Numbered from the stretch's first letter, positions 8,992 through 22,919 are shown. The stretch is 64,000 nucleotides of DNA from Cyanobium sp. M30B3 (GCA_018399015.1 CP073761.1:434001-498000); one strand, 5' to 3'. Numbers and translations: made by a program. The notes: generated by a model not told the origin, from the sequence alone.

Positions 8992-9369
8992 TCAGCGGTA
9001 TTGGCCGTCGTTGATGCGATCGAAACCCTCATTGAGGGCGATGGCTGGGGGCGTGACCGTGAAGTTGGCCTTGTACTTGTTGAACAGCTCCCGCTGGCGC
9101 TCCGTCAGGTCGAGGTCAAGCACGTCATCCACCGCGCTGTAGGGGCCGCCCAGCACGATCTTTCCCGCCAGGGTGGGGTACATGCCGGGAAAGCTCTGGA
9201 AGCGACGCACCGAGCAGTTGTTGAGGTCAATCTTGTCGCCCCGCTCGGCGATCTTGTCGTCGGCGAGGTTGCGGAGTTCAGCGGCATGCACCACAGGCGG
9301 CAGGACCAGGCCCATCAGCAGGCCAGCCAGTAGAACCCCGGTCGTGAGCCAGGCAACCAGCCGTTTCAT
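8992..9369 (-). CDS. psbU: Photosystem II 12 kDa extrinsic protein PsbU
   Basis: A 125-residue lumenal protein that caps the oxygen-evolving complex of photosystem II. It has a signal peptide of ~30 residues (hydrophobic LLAGLLMGLVL, cleavage after VVHA) followed by the mature AELRNLADDKI start. The helix-hairpin-helix-like region contains LNNCSVRRFQSFPGMYPTLAG and GGPYSAVDDVLDL, diagnostic for PsbU. A GAGAGG ribosome site lies just before the ATG. It has its own terminator at 8933-8958 and lies downstream of the DUF3120 gene with a 110-base spacer. Confidence 0.97.
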   Translation of the reverse strand: MKRLVAWLTTGVLLAGLLMGLVLPPVVHAAELRNLADDKIAERGDKIDLNNCSVRRFQSFPGMYPTLAGKIVLGGPYSAVDDVLDLDLTERQRELFNKYKANFTVTPPAIALNEGFDRINDGQYR

Positions 9370-9479
9370 CGCAACACCTCTCGGAAGGATGGGAGATCAG
9401 GTGGGTGCACCACCGAGCGCCAACGCTACAGAACGCCCTGTTGGGGATTGGCTGGGCTGGCACTGGCGGTAGCAGATCT

Positions 9480-10130
9480 TCAGATCAGTCCGCTCAGCCC
9501 CGGAGCGATCAGGGCGAGCACCAGGAAGAGGGCGTCCACCACCAGGGTGGTGGCCAGGGAGGTGGCGGCGACCCGGCCCACCGGGCCCCGTCGCCAGAGC
9601 AGGCGGCTGATCTGCACGAGTCCGAGACCGAAGCCGCCAACCAGCAGCAGGGGGGCGGGATGGAGCAGGGTGCTGGCCGCCTGATTCAGCAGCTCCGCGG
9701 CGGCGGCTGGGGAGGCGCCGACGGCCAGGGGCCAGAGGGGCATCAGGCCGGTGGCGGCGATGGCGGCATCGGTGGCGGCCGTACCCAGCAACGAGCCCAG
9801 GTAGAAGCCGCAGGCCAGGCGCCAGCGACCACCCAGACCGCCCAGGGCCAGGGGCAGGGCCAGGGCCTCCAGGGGCAGATGGCAGACCGGGTACTGGCGG
9901 GCCCACCCCCAGAACAGGGCTCCAGCCAGCCAGCTGCCACTGAAACCCACCAGCACCTCGCCGCAGCGCCGCAGGCCGGCCCGGTCGCCGTGGGCGAGGC
10001 CCACGCCCACGGCCAGCAGCACGGCGGTGAACAGCACAGCGCTGAAGGGGGCGTGGCGCACCCAGGGCGCCTCCACAAACACCGGCAGCGCCACCAGCAG
10101 GCCGCTCAGCAACAGAGCCGGCCAGCCCAT
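9480..10130 (-). CDS. DUF3120 family cyanobacterial membrane protein
   Basis: About 216 residues from ATG 10130, almost entirely hydrophobic with six or so membrane helices. The blocks VEAPWVRHAPF, VGFSGSWLAGALFWGW, LPLEALALPLALGG and FYLGSLLGTAATDAAI match the DUF3120 family found across cyanobacteria and plastid-bearing lineages. Function is unknown. A further 52 codons are open upstream, but they look like non-coding GC-rich sequence, so the later ATG directly before the first helix is preferred. It is divergent from uppP across ~220 bases with no other gene. Confidence 0.8.
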   Translation of the reverse strand: MGWPALLLSGLLVALPVFVEAPWVRHAPFSAVLFTAVLLAVGVGLAHGDRAGLRRCGEVLVGFSGSWLAGALFWGWARQYPVCHLPLEALALPLALGGLGGRWRLACGFYLGSLLGTAATDAAIAATGLMPLWPLAVGASPAAAAELLNQAASTLLHPAPLLLVGGFGLGLVQISRLLWRRGPVGRVAATSLATTLVVDALFLVLALIAPGLSGLI

Positions 10131-10350
10131 GGCGGATTGCAGGGCCCTGGCCTGGGGCTGCCGGGTCCCTGGCGCTGCCGGCAAGGCCTGGGCTGGTGGC
10201 CAGGCTGGCACCAGGGACCCGGCCCCAGCTCCGGCGATCGCTGGGGCTGCGCTGGCTGGCAATGCGCTCACTGAAACCCCGATCACCCGACGTGTGAAGA
10301 AAGTTGTGCAACCTTAAGGGTTTTGGGCGGGCCTGCCGCCATAGCTTCAC

Positions 10351-11289
10351 GTGGTCCCGAGCCCCCCTGCTGTTTTGCCAAGCGCGCTGGTCGCCATCGC
10401 CCACTGCTTCGCTACCGCGCAGGCGGTGCCCGTGGCTGCGCAGGATGGTGCGGGACTTGTGGAGGTCTGCTTTCGTGCCCTGGTGCTGGGGGTGGTGCAG
10501 GGCCTCACTGAATTTCTGCCGATCAGCAGCACCGCCCACCTCAAGGTGGTGCCGGTGCTGCTGGGCTGGGGTGATCCGGGCGTGTCGGTGACCGCCGTGA
10601 TCCAGCTGGGCAGCATCGCCGCCGTGCTGGCCTTCTTCCGCCGCGACCTGCTGGAGGTGGGCCGGGGCATGGTCCGGGCCTTCCGCCATGGCCAGTGGGG
10701 CGATCCCGCGGCACGCCTCGGCCTGGCCATGGCCCTGGGCACCGTGCCGATCGTGCTGGGCGGCCTGGCCCTCAAGCTCTGGGTGCCGGACTACGACAAC
10801 GCCCCGGTGCGCAGCATGGGCTCGATCGCGATCGTGTCGATCGTGATGGCGCTGCTGCTGGCCCTGGCCGAAGTGGTGGGCAAGCGCCGCCGCACGATCG
10901 AGCAGGTGCGGCCCATCGATGGCGTGCTGGTGGGGCTGGCCCAGGCCCTGGCCCTGGTGCCGGGCGTCTCGCGTTCCGGCAGCACCCTCACCGCCTCGCT
11001 GTTCGATGGCTGGGAGCGGGCCGCGGCGGCGCGGTTCTCGTTTCTACTGGGTTTGCCGGCTATCACCCTGGCCGGCCTGGTGGAGCTCAAAGGCGCCCTG
11101 GAGGCCCCGGCCAATGGCGGCGCGATCCCCCTGCTGGTGGGGATTCTCTCGGCGGCGGTGGTCTCGTGGCTGGCGATCGCCTGGCTGCTGCGCTTCCTGC
11201 AGCGCCACAGCACCTGGATCTTCGTGGCCTACCGCCTGGCCTTCGGGGTGGCCATCCTGCTCTGGCTGCGCGCCACAGTGGAGGGGTAG
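10351..11289 (+). CDS. uppP: Undecaprenyl-diphosphatase UppP (BacA)
   Basis: A 312-residue integral membrane phosphatase that recycles undecaprenyl pyrophosphate, the lipid carrier for peptidoglycan and other wall polymers. The two family signatures are intact: GLTEFLPISSTAHL (with the catalytic Glu and Ser-Ser) and LVPGVSRSGSTLT. About eight hydrophobic helices follow. The GTG start at 10351 leaves ~35 residues before the usual N-terminus, so a later start cannot be excluded. It is the first of a plus-strand run reaching to 16790, with 24 bases to the next gene. Confidence 0.95.
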   Translation: MVPSPPAVLPSALVAIAHCFATAQAVPVAAQDGAGLVEVCFRALVLGVVQGLTEFLPISSTAHLKVVPVLLGWGDPGVSVTAVIQLGSIAAVLAFFRRDLLEVGRGMVRAFRHGQWGDPAARLGLAMALGTVPIVLGGLALKLWVPDYDNAPVRSMGSIAIVSIVMALLLALAEVVGKRRRTIEQVRPIDGVLVGLAQALALVPGVSRSGSTLTASLFDGWERAAAARFSFLLGLPAITLAGLVELKGALEAPANGGAIPLLVGILSAAVVSWLAIAWLLRFLQRHSTWIFVAYRLAFGVAILLWLRATVEG

Positions 11290-11313
11290 AGCTCCAGGGC
11301 AGCGCCGCCGCCG

Positions 11314-12717
11314 ATGTGGAACGAACCCTCCGCCGGAATTGCCGTCGTCGAGCCCGCCGATGGCAGTGCGCCCCGGCTGCCCCAGCCGGCCGTGGTGGCC
11401 ACGGTGGAACCGGGCTCGATCGGCGAGGAGCTGGGCTTCCAGCCCGGCGACAGGCTGCTGAGCATCAACGGCCAGCGCCCCCGCGACCTGATCGACCTGC
11501 AGTTTCTGGTGGGCGACGAGGAGCTGGTGCTGGAGGTGGAAGACCCCGACGGCAGCCTCCATACGGTGGAGATCGAGAAGGACCTCGACGAGGGCCTGGG
11601 CCTGGGCTTCACCGAGGCCCTGTTCGATGGGCTCAGGCAGTGCAACAACGCCTGCCCCTTCTGCTTCATCGACCAGCAGCCACCGGGGAAGCGCCGCAGC
11701 CTCTACCTCAAGGACGACGACTACCGGCTCAGCTTTCTCTACGGCTCCTACCTCACCCTCACCAACCTCACTGAGGCCGACTGGCGCCGCATCGAGACCC
11801 AGCGCCTCTCGCCCCTGTTCGTGTCGGTGCACGCCACCGAGCCCGAGCTGCGCAGCCGCCTGCTGGTGAATCCGCGCGCCGGCCTGCTGCTGGAGCAGCT
11901 GCGCTGGTTCCAGCAGCGGGATCTGCAGATCCACGCCCAGGTGGTGGTGTGCCCCGGGCTCAACGACGGAGCGGCCCTGGAGCGCACGTTGCGCGATCTG
12001 GCCGGCTTTGCCGGCGGCGACTGGCCGGCGGTGCTCTCGGCAGCCGTGGTGCCCGTGGGCCTCACCCGCTTCCGGCCGCCTGGCGATGACCTGGTGCCGG
12101 TGGACCGGGCGGCGGCCCGGGCCGTGATCGCCCTGGTGGAGCCGCTGCAGGCGGAGTTCCAGCAGCGCCTGGGCAGCCGCTTCGCCTGGCTCTCCGATGA
12201 GTGGTACCTGATCGCTGGCCTGCCCCTGCCGCCGCGCGCCAGCTACGAGGATCTGCCCCAGCAGGAAAACGGTGTGGGCAGCATCCGGGCCTTCCTCGAG
12301 GAGCTGGATCGGGCCACCGCTGTCCTGCCAGGGCGCATCGCGCGGCCCCGGCGTCTCAGTTGGGTGGTGGGCCAGCTGGTCGCCGAGGCGCTGCAGCCCG
12401 TGGTGCGGAGGCTCAATGCCATCGAGGGCCTGGAGCTGAGCCTGCATGGACTGCCCAGTCCCTACTGGGGGCAGGAGCAGGTGGTCACCGGGCTGCTCAC
12501 CGGTTCCGACCTGCAGGAAGGGCTCAGGGGGCGGGATCTCGGCCAGGGATTGCTGCTGCCAGCGGTCACCCTGCGCCAGGGGGAGCCTATGTTTCTGGAT
12601 GACATGTCCCTGGCGGAGCTGGAACAGGCACTTGAGATTCCCATCCATCCGGTGGGTGGTGCGGCTGACCTGGTGGCTGTCTGTTGCGCATCCTTCAATT
12701 CTCCAGGAGATCCTTAA
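11314..12717 (+). CDS. PDZ/radical SAM DUF512 family protein (TIGR03960-like)
   Basis: A 467-residue protein. Residues ~1-90 form a PDZ-like domain (ATVEPGSIGEELGFQPGDRLLSING). A radical SAM-like core follows with the cysteine motif CNNACPFCFIDQQP, then LYLKDDDYRLSFLYGSY. The C-terminal half is DUF512. This architecture is conserved in cyanobacteria and Firmicutes, but its reaction is not established to my knowledge. It sits in an apparent operon after uppP. Its end overlaps the furthest upstream possible start of the TolC-like gene. Confidence 0.9.
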   Translation: MWNEPSAGIAVVEPADGSAPRLPQPAVVATVEPGSIGEELGFQPGDRLLSINGQRPRDLIDLQFLVGDEELVLEVEDPDGSLHTVEIEKDLDEGLGLGFTEALFDGLRQCNNACPFCFIDQQPPGKRRSLYLKDDDYRLSFLYGSYLTLTNLTEADWRRIETQRLSPLFVSVHATEPELRSRLLVNPRAGLLLEQLRWFQQRDLQIHAQVVVCPGLNDGAALERTLRDLAGFAGGDWPAVLSAAVVPVGLTRFRPPGDDLVPVDRAAARAVIALVEPLQAEFQQRLGSRFAWLSDEWYLIAGLPLPPRASYEDLPQQENGVGSIRAFLEELDRATAVLPGRIARPRRLSWVVGQLVAEALQPVVRRLNAIEGLELSLHGLPSPYWGQEQVVTGLLTGSDLQEGLRGRDLGQGLLLPAVTLRQGEPMFLDDMSLAELEQALEIPIHPVGGAADLVAVCCASFNSPGDP

Positions 12718-12743
12718 ACTCCCACCACAAGCTCAAGCAAGGC

Positions 12744-14489
12744 GTGCCCCTCTCCGCTACCCGACTGGCCCTGGTCAGCGTGCTGGGTCTTCCCCTGCTC
12801 ACGCCGCCTGTACTGGCCCAACAGTCTGAAGCAGCAGTCTCAGCCCCGGAAGACAGCCCCGCGCCGCTCAGCCAACAACCCCAGCCCCAGTCCCAGTCCC
12901 TCCCCCTGGCCCCGGACGTCAAGGGGGAGCGGCCGCGGGTCAATCCCAAGCTGGTCCCCCCCGCCGCCACTGAACTGCCCCAGCCTCTGGATGGCCTGGC
13001 AGCTCCCGCCCCCCTGGCGCTGCCAGTCCGTCCCGACCAGGTCACGATCAAGGAACTCCGCCCCCTCACCCTGGCCCAGGTGGAGACGCTGGCTGAGGTC
13101 AATAACCCCAATCTCAAGGCGATCGCCAGTCAGGTGGATCAGGCCCAGAGCAACCTGCGCGCGCAGATTGCACAGTGGTACCCGACGATCGACCTTGACG
13201 CGGGTTCCGCTTTTCCCCGGTTCAGCGCCGGCTCGTCCAGGGTGACCCGCAACGTACCCCGGCTCAACGAAGACGGCACGCCCGTTGAAGATGAGAATGG
13301 CAATGTGGTGAACCGGCGGCGATCGGACACCGTCAATGGCGATCGCTGGGATGCGGGTGTGGTTCTCTCCGCCCGCTGGGGTTTGATTGATCCGCGACGC
13401 AATCCCACGATTGCGGCTGCCAGGGATCAGTTCGAGCGCGCCAAGTACCAATACGTGATTGCCCTCCGTGATCTCCGGTTACAGGCTGCCCAGGCCTATT
13501 TTGATCTTCAGCAGGCTGATGATCAGGTGCGGATCGGCCAGGAGTCTGTGCGGGCCTCCCTGGTGAGCCTCAGGGACTCTCGGGCACGGTTCCAGGCGGG
13601 AGTCGCCACCAAGCTTGAGGTGCTGGAGGCCGAAACCCAGCTCGCCCGGGATCAACAGCTCCTCACCAGTGCCCTGGCAACGCAATCGGTTGCCCGCCGG
13701 GCCCTGGCGTCGCTGCTGGACCTGCCCCAGACCGTCACCCCCACAGCCCAGGACCCGTCCCGGGTGCTGGGCGTTTGGCAGCCCAGTCTGCAGGAAAGCA
13801 TCGTGGCGGCCTATGCCTTCCGCGAGGAATTGGATCAGATCGTGCTGGATATCTCAATCGCAAACAGCCAGGCCAATGCTGCCCTGGCGGATGTGCAGCC
13901 GTTCCTGAATATTTTCACCGCTTTAGGTGCCAATTGGAGTGATGGTGATATCACCAGCAATGACATCAGTTCGCGCGGTAATTTTGATTTCAGCCTGGGG
14001 TTGGGCGTGAATTGGCGTCTGTTTGATGGCGGTGCAGCAGCAGCCGAGTCGCGCCGCAACCGCCAGGTGGCTGAGGAAAACACGTTCCGGTTCTCCCAGC
14101 GGCGAGACGCCATCCGATTTGACGTGGAAGAAAGCTTCTACGAACTCGAGAAAAACAACCGCAACATCACCACCACAGCCCGGGAAGTGATCTCTGCCCG
14201 GGAATCCCTGCGTCTGGCACGCCTGCGCTTCCAGGCGGGGGTCACCACCCAGCGGGAAGTGGTGGATAACCAGCGCGACCTCACCCAGGCGGAGGTGCGG
14301 TTCTCCAACGCCATCACCGACTACAACAAGCGCCTGGCGGAGCTGCGCCGCCGCACAGGCCTCGATCAGATCATTGCCTGCCCGGCTCGCACCTTGCCAG
14401 CGGTGAAGCCCGTCGGTGTGTCCGACATTCCGGTGGAACCCGCCCGCCTCCTGCCGGCATGCGAGGCAGCCAACCCCGGCGCCGTCTGA
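12744..14489 (+). CDS. TolC-family outer membrane efflux channel protein
   Basis: About 581 residues. GTG 12744 gives a compact signal peptide (LALVSVLGLPLLTPPVLA, cleavage before QQS). An alternative TTG at 12684 would add 20 residues and overlap the upstream gene. A Pro/Gln-rich linker follows to residue ~90. Two homologous outer-membrane efflux repeats then begin with LTLAQVETLAEVNNPNLKA, each with long helices and barrel strands (residues ~120-340 and ~350-540). The protein should form a trimeric outer-membrane and periplasmic tunnel for export. No adaptor is adjacent, so the RND cassettes at 45.7-55.4 kb are candidate partners. GC skew and codon use are slightly less extreme here than in neighbours. 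Confidence 0.9.
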   Translation: MPLSATRLALVSVLGLPLLTPPVLAQQSEAAVSAPEDSPAPLSQQPQPQSQSLPLAPDVKGERPRVNPKLVPPAATELPQPLDGLAAPAPLALPVRPDQVTIKELRPLTLAQVETLAEVNNPNLKAIASQVDQAQSNLRAQIAQWYPTIDLDAGSAFPRFSAGSSRVTRNVPRLNEDGTPVEDENGNVVNRRRSDTVNGDRWDAGVVLSARWGLIDPRRNPTIAAARDQFERAKYQYVIALRDLRLQAAQAYFDLQQADDQVRIGQESVRASLVSLRDSRARFQAGVATKLEVLEAETQLARDQQLLTSALATQSVARRALASLLDLPQTVTPTAQDPSRVLGVWQPSLQESIVAAYAFREELDQIVLDISIANSQANAALADVQPFLNIFTALGANWSDGDITSNDISSRGNFDFSLGLGVNWRLFDGGAAAAESRRNRQVAEENTFRFSQRRDAIRFDVEESFYELEKNNRNITTTAREVISARESLRLARLRFQAGVTTQREVVDNQRDLTQAEVRFSNAITDYNKRLAELRRRTGLDQIIACPARTLPAVKPVGVSDIPVEPARLLPACEAANPGAV

Positions 14490-14559
14490 GCCGCGCCGGC
14501 TGCGCCCACTGCTCCTTCACCCCCCTTCGTCCACCCCCCTTCGTCCAACCCGATTCCCT

Positions 14560-15993
14560 TTGTCCGGCCCCTCGCCAACCGCCGCCGCAGTCCCAGTCCC
14601 AGGCCTGGGACTCGCCGCCACGCTCCGGCTGGGGCTGTTTCAGGGATGTCTGGGCTGCCTTGCGGTGGTGTTCGCCGGCCTGATGAATCGGGTGATGATC
14701 AGCGAGCTTGGCTTCCCGGCCCTGCTGGTGGGCCTGGCCCTGGCCTTCGAGCAGTTCGTGTCTCCCAGTCGGGTGTTGTTCGGCCAGCTGTCCGATGCCT
14801 TCCCCATCGGCGGCCGTCACCGCGTTCCCTACATCTGGCTGGGAGCCAGCCTGTTCTGCGGTCTGGCTGTGCTCTCGGTGCCGCTGATCTTCCATGTCTC
14901 GCGCCTGCTGGCGGGGGATCGCCCAGGGCTGCTGTGGGCCGGTGTCGCTGCCCTCTGCGGCCTCTTCTCCCTCTACGGTCTGGCGGTCTCGATGGCCAGC
15001 ACCCCCTATCTCGCCCTGGTGATCGATCGCACCACTGAGCGTGAGCGCTCCAAGGCGGTGGGCATCATCTGGTGTCTGCTCACGGTGGGGATCGTGGTAG
15101 GGGCCATTGCCACGGCCATTGCCCTACGCAGCCTGGACGGGGTCACGGATCCAGCGGTGCTGGAGCCGGCCCTGCTGCGGTTCATGGTGGGCGTGGTGGG
15201 CACGGTGCTGTTGCTCACCCTGGTCGCCACCCTCGGCATGGAGCGCTCCAGGCACCGGCACTCCTCGCCAACGACCGGGCCGGCCAGGCGGGAGGACGCC
15301 ATCACCCTCCAGCAAGCCTGGGCCCTGGTCACCTCCAGCCGTCAGGTGCTGGTGTTCTTTCTGTTCCTGGTGCTCTTCACCCTGGGCCTCTTTCTCCAGG
15401 ACCCGATCCTGGAGAGCTATGGGGCGGAGGTGTTCGGCATGCCGATCGCCGCCACGGCTTCACTCAATGCCATCTGGGGGATCGGCACCCTGCTTGGTCT
15501 GCTGGTGGCCGGGGTGTGGATCGTTCCCCGCTTCGGCAAGTTGGCCACAGCCCGGCTGGGTTGTCAGTTGATCGCCGCCAGCCTGCTCTTGCTGCTGCTG
15601 GCCGGTTTCACCGCGCAGGTGACGCTGCTGCAGGTGGTGATGCTGGTGTTCGGCTTCTCGGCTGGCATCGGCACCAACAGTGCTCTGGTGCTGATGCTCG
15701 ACCTCACCCTGCCGGAAGCGGCCGGCACCTTCGTGGGGGTTTGGGGCCTGGCCCAGGCCATGTCCCGGGCCCTTGGCAAGGTGTTTGGTGGTGGACTCCT
15801 GGATCTCGGTCGCTGGCTGGCGGGATGGCTGGGCTTGGATGGGTCAGCGTTTCCGGCCTATGCCCTGGTTCTGAGCGTGGAGGTGATGGTGGCCCTTGGG
15901 GCTCTGGTGGCCCTGAGTCGGGTGAACCTGCGCCAGTTCAGGGAAGATACGGGACGCAGCCTCACCAGGGTGCTGTCCCTTGAGCTTGGATGA
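14560..15993 (+). CDS. BCD/PucC-family MFS transporter
   Basis: About 477 residues with twelve predicted membrane helices. The family blocks are FAGLMNRVMISELGFPA, FGQLSDAFPIGGRHRVPYIWLG (the MFS loop signature) and STPYLALVIDRTTERERSKAVGI. They match the PucC/bacteriochlorophyll-delivery branch of the major facilitator superfamily. In cyanobacteria this branch is thought to relate to chlorophyll or pigment-protein assembly, but the substrate is not settled. The open frame extends back to GTG 14416 inside tolC. TTG 14560, just before the first helix, is the more natural start. Its stop overlaps the next gene's start as ATGA. Confidence 0.85.
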   Translation: MSGPSPTAAAVPVPGLGLAATLRLGLFQGCLGCLAVVFAGLMNRVMISELGFPALLVGLALAFEQFVSPSRVLFGQLSDAFPIGGRHRVPYIWLGASLFCGLAVLSVPLIFHVSRLLAGDRPGLLWAGVAALCGLFSLYGLAVSMASTPYLALVIDRTTERERSKAVGIIWCLLTVGIVVGAIATAIALRSLDGVTDPAVLEPALLRFMVGVVGTVLLLTLVATLGMERSRHRHSSPTTGPARREDAITLQQAWALVTSSRQVLVFFLFLVLFTLGLFLQDPILESYGAEVFGMPIAATASLNAIWGIGTLLGLLVAGVWIVPRFGKLATARLGCQLIAASLLLLLLAGFTAQVTLLQVVMLVFGFSAGIGTNSALVLMLDLTLPEAAGTFVGVWGLAQAMSRALGKVFGGGLLDLGRWLAGWLGLDGSAFPAYALVLSVEVMVALGALVALSRVNLRQFREDTGRSLTRVLSLELG

Positions 15994-16790
15994 CCGTGGC
16001 CCCCTCCCCTGCTGATCTGGACCCGGGTCTGATGGCCCTGCTGGATCGGGTGGGCGAGCGCCAGCGCCGCGATTTCGGCCATATGGCGTCCGATGTGAAA
16101 GCTGATGGCAGCCTGATCACGGCCTGTGACCGCTGGAGTGACGCCACGCTGGTGCGTGGACTGGCCGAGTACTTTCCTGGAGAGGGCGTGCTCAGTGAGG
16201 AGGGTGACCGGCATGTGCCCGCCACATCCAGCTACTGGGTGGTGGATCCCCTGGACGGCACCACCAACTTTGCTGCCGGAATTCCCTACTGGGCGATTTC
16301 CCTGGCCCGATTTCAAGATGGGCGGCCCCAGATGGCGGTCCTGGATGTGCCCCCCCTGCGCCAACGGATCGTGGCACTGCGCGGCCAGGGGGCCTGGCGC
16401 AACGGCAAACGCCTGGCTCCCCCGTCGCTTCAGAGCCATCCGGCAGGCTGCGCTTCCCTCTGCAGCCGCTCGATCGGCGTGTTGCAGAAACTGCCCCATC
16501 AGCGTTTCCCCGGCAAGATCCGCCTGCTGGGGGTGGCCAGTCTCAATCTGGTCAGCGTCGCCATGGGCCAGACCGTCGCCGCCCTGGAGGCCACACCCAA
16601 GATCTGGGATCTGGCGGCGGCCTGGCTGGTGCTCACCGAGCTCGACTGCTCCCTGCGCTGGCTGGCCCGATCTCCCGAGTGCCTGCATCCGGGCTCGGAT
16701 CTCAGCGAAGCTGATTTTCCCGTGCTGGCAGCTGATCAGCAGGACACTCTGGCCCGTTTTCTGCCCTGGGGAGAGGCCCTGGTGGCCTGA
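15990..16790 (+). CDS. Inositol monophosphatase family protein
   Basis: A 266-residue Mg-dependent phosphatase-fold protein. The metal and phosphate motifs are present: SEEG (Glu of the first site), WVVDPLDGTTNF (the IMPase signature), and WDLAAAWLVL near the C-terminus. It could act on inositol phosphate, histidinol phosphate or 3'-phosphoadenosine phosphates; sequence alone does not decide. ATG overlaps the upstream TGA (ATGA), which argues for translational coupling to the PucC-like transporter. It is the last gene before the rRNA operon leader. Confidence 0.9.
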   Translation: MTVAPSPADLDPGLMALLDRVGERQRRDFGHMASDVKADGSLITACDRWSDATLVRGLAEYFPGEGVLSEEGDRHVPATSSYWVVDPLDGTTNFAAGIPYWAISLARFQDGRPQMAVLDVPPLRQRIVALRGQGAWRNGKRLAPPSLQSHPAGCASLCSRSIGVLQKLPHQRFPGKIRLLGVASLNLVSVAMGQTVAALEATPKIWDLAAAWLVLTELDCSLRWLARSPECLHPGSDLSEADFPVLAADQQDTLARFLPWGEALVA

Positions 16791-17414
16791 TCTACCAGTC
16801 CAGAGCAGGTTTGCTGCCCGGTTCGGAGACGATGATTGCGGAGAGGGCGGTACGCGTGGTATGGTTTTGGACTGCGCGTCACCGAGAGGGGAGCGCAGCT
16901 TGCAGAACCGGGGAAGGCGGAAGCCGCCGGTGATGTAAGTTTTCTGAGTCGCCGGGAGGCGACGAGCTGCCGAGAGCCCAGAGCCGGAAGGTGAGGGGGC
17001 GGAAGCAGCTGAACCTGGACAACCCAAAACGTTTAGGAACTGACGCTTTCACTGTGTCAAGGGCCTGAGGACGCGGGAGCTGGAGACGGCGAACGTGGAG
17101 GACGGATTTTGACGAACGAGCAGTGAGGGTGTGAGGTCCCGTCAAAAGAAATGAAGCAGCGGCAAGCGCAGAGATGTGTTGCCGGTGCGACCGGATCTGA
17201 GATCTGGGAAAGTCAAGCGAGAGGAGCGCAGCTAATGTCTGAGAAGAGGTTAGGTGAGTTTTGATCCTTGCACTCTTGTGAGCCCTATCTGTCAGAAGAA
17301 GGGAGCTTAAACTGTCAGGCCTACGCGAGTAGGAGCTGATGGGAATAAGCAATTCAGATTGAGTTTGCTTTTATTTTCGATAAGGAGATAAGAGTGGGCA
17401 AGAGGATTTGAACT
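16791..17414 (+). other. rRNA operon promoter/leader region, no protein gene
   Basis: About 620 bases between the phosphatase gene and 16S. The strand is purine-rich and strongly structured. Small hairpins include GTCGCC/GGCGAC at 16948-16963 and TTTTGACG/CGTCAAAA at 17107-17147. A weak promoter candidate is TTGCGG (16836-16841), an 18-base spacer and TATGGT (16860-16865); confidence in it is low. A 157-codon antisense open frame across it has no recognisable domain and is treated as chance. The region presumably holds the rrn promoter, antitermination signals and the 5' half of the 16S processing stem. Confidence 0.6.
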
Positions 17415-18900
<1,486 letters not shown>

Positions 18901-19071
18901 CAGGGAGACAAACCTGATCGTGATGTCTGAGTAATTTTATCTTAGGCCATGATCCTGTCACCTTAGGTCGATCGGTACCTCAAGGAGCGAATCAGAGAGT
19001 CTGAGCAATCAGAGGAGACTAGATTTGCTATTTCAGTTCTTAAACGTTGTCTAGGTCACCCCATGGCTCCT

Positions 19072-19145
<74 letters not shown>

Positions 19146-19180
19146 TTCAAAGCCTGCTGAGCAGGCAGGACTTGACAGCT

Positions 19181-19253
19181 GGGGGTTTAGCTCAGTTGGT
19201 AGAGCGCCTGCTTTGCAAGCAGGATGTCAGCGGTTCGAGTCCGCTAACCTCCA
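19181..19253 (+). tRNA. tRNA-Ala (TGC anticodon)
   Basis: A 73-nt cloverleaf with acceptor GGGGGTT/AACCTCC (one G-U pair), D-arm GCTCAGTTGGTAGAGC, anticodon loop TTTGCAA (TGC) and T-loop GGTTCGAGTCC. CCA is not encoded. It lies 35 bases after tRNA-Ile in the 16S-23S spacer. Confidence 0.97.
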
Positions 19254-19762
19254 TAGCAAAGCTCCACAAGCGTAAGCCAGAGAGCCGAGAGGGAGTGAAC
19301 TAGACGGGAAGGAGAGGAGCTGAGGATGACTCCAGCCTTCAGGATTCAAGTGCAGAGAAGCACAGATGGTGGAGCATCGTTGCGATGCGAACCAGGGGAT
19401 CTTGAATGCTGGACTCACACCTGCTGACGGATGTTGGCCGGTGGGATGTTCAGCCTAGAACCTTGACAACTGCATAGGTGAGTCTGGAAAGAAAGCATCT
19501 CATGGATGCCGATGACCAGTTTTGATCAGTTTGGGAAACCGGGCTGATTGGGGTTGGTGATTGGGGATTCTATGACGTTTAGAGCCGAGACTTTCCAGTG
19601 TTCTTCCAAGGAATGGCCAATCCAGCCAGGCTGCGGGAGTTCGATTTTGGTATTCAAACCACAAGCGACGATCAGGGAGCCTTGACCGGTGAGCTGATGG
19701 TGGTAAGCAGGTGAATCCGAGAGAAGCGGCGTCAACAGCCGTAAGACATTGGGAAGGATATT
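19254..19762 (+). other. 16S-23S spacer, distal part, with conserved box A-like element
   Basis: About 510 non-coding bases between tRNA-Ala and 23S. The segment GAACCTTGACAACTGCATA at 19457-19475 matches the conserved antitermination box A of cyanobacterial spacers. A small hairpin (GCATC/GATGC) lies at 19495-19509. The last ten bases before and into 23S (TTGGTCAAGC, 19761-19770) are the exact complement of 22641-22650 and form the terminal stem of the 23S processing domain. Confidence 0.7.
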
Positions 19763-22649
<2,887 letters not shown>

Positions 22650-22786
22650 ACACTTGAGCTCTGAATGCCAAGCGAAGAAGCGTGGCGAGGCTTTCAATCC
22701 AGAGAGCATCAACTGGGCAGCGTGAGCTGTTGGGGAGGTGTTTTAACCTATGCAGTTCTCAGGGATCAACCTGAGGAGGAAGACTA

Positions 22787-22904
22787 TCCTGGTGTCCATG
22801 GCGCAGTGGAACCACGCCGATCCATCTCGAACTCGGCTGTGAAACGCTGCAGCGCCGACGATATTTGGGGGGTAGCCCCCTGAGAAAATAGGTCGATGCC
22901 AGGT
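22787..22904 (+). rRNA. rrf: 5S ribosomal RNA
   Basis: About 118 nt from TCCTGGTGTC to its pairing partner near GATGCCAGG. It contains the conserved loop segment CCATCTCGAACTCGG and lies 137 bases after 23S, in the usual operon position. Confidence 0.95.
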
Positions 22905-22919
22905 AAAACTATTCTCCAG

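Noticed and set aside
16879-17352. 157-codon minus-strand frame in the rrn leader
   Set aside because: No domain and no ribosome site; it spans structured leader RNA. All open frames within 17415-22649 are likewise rRNA artefacts.
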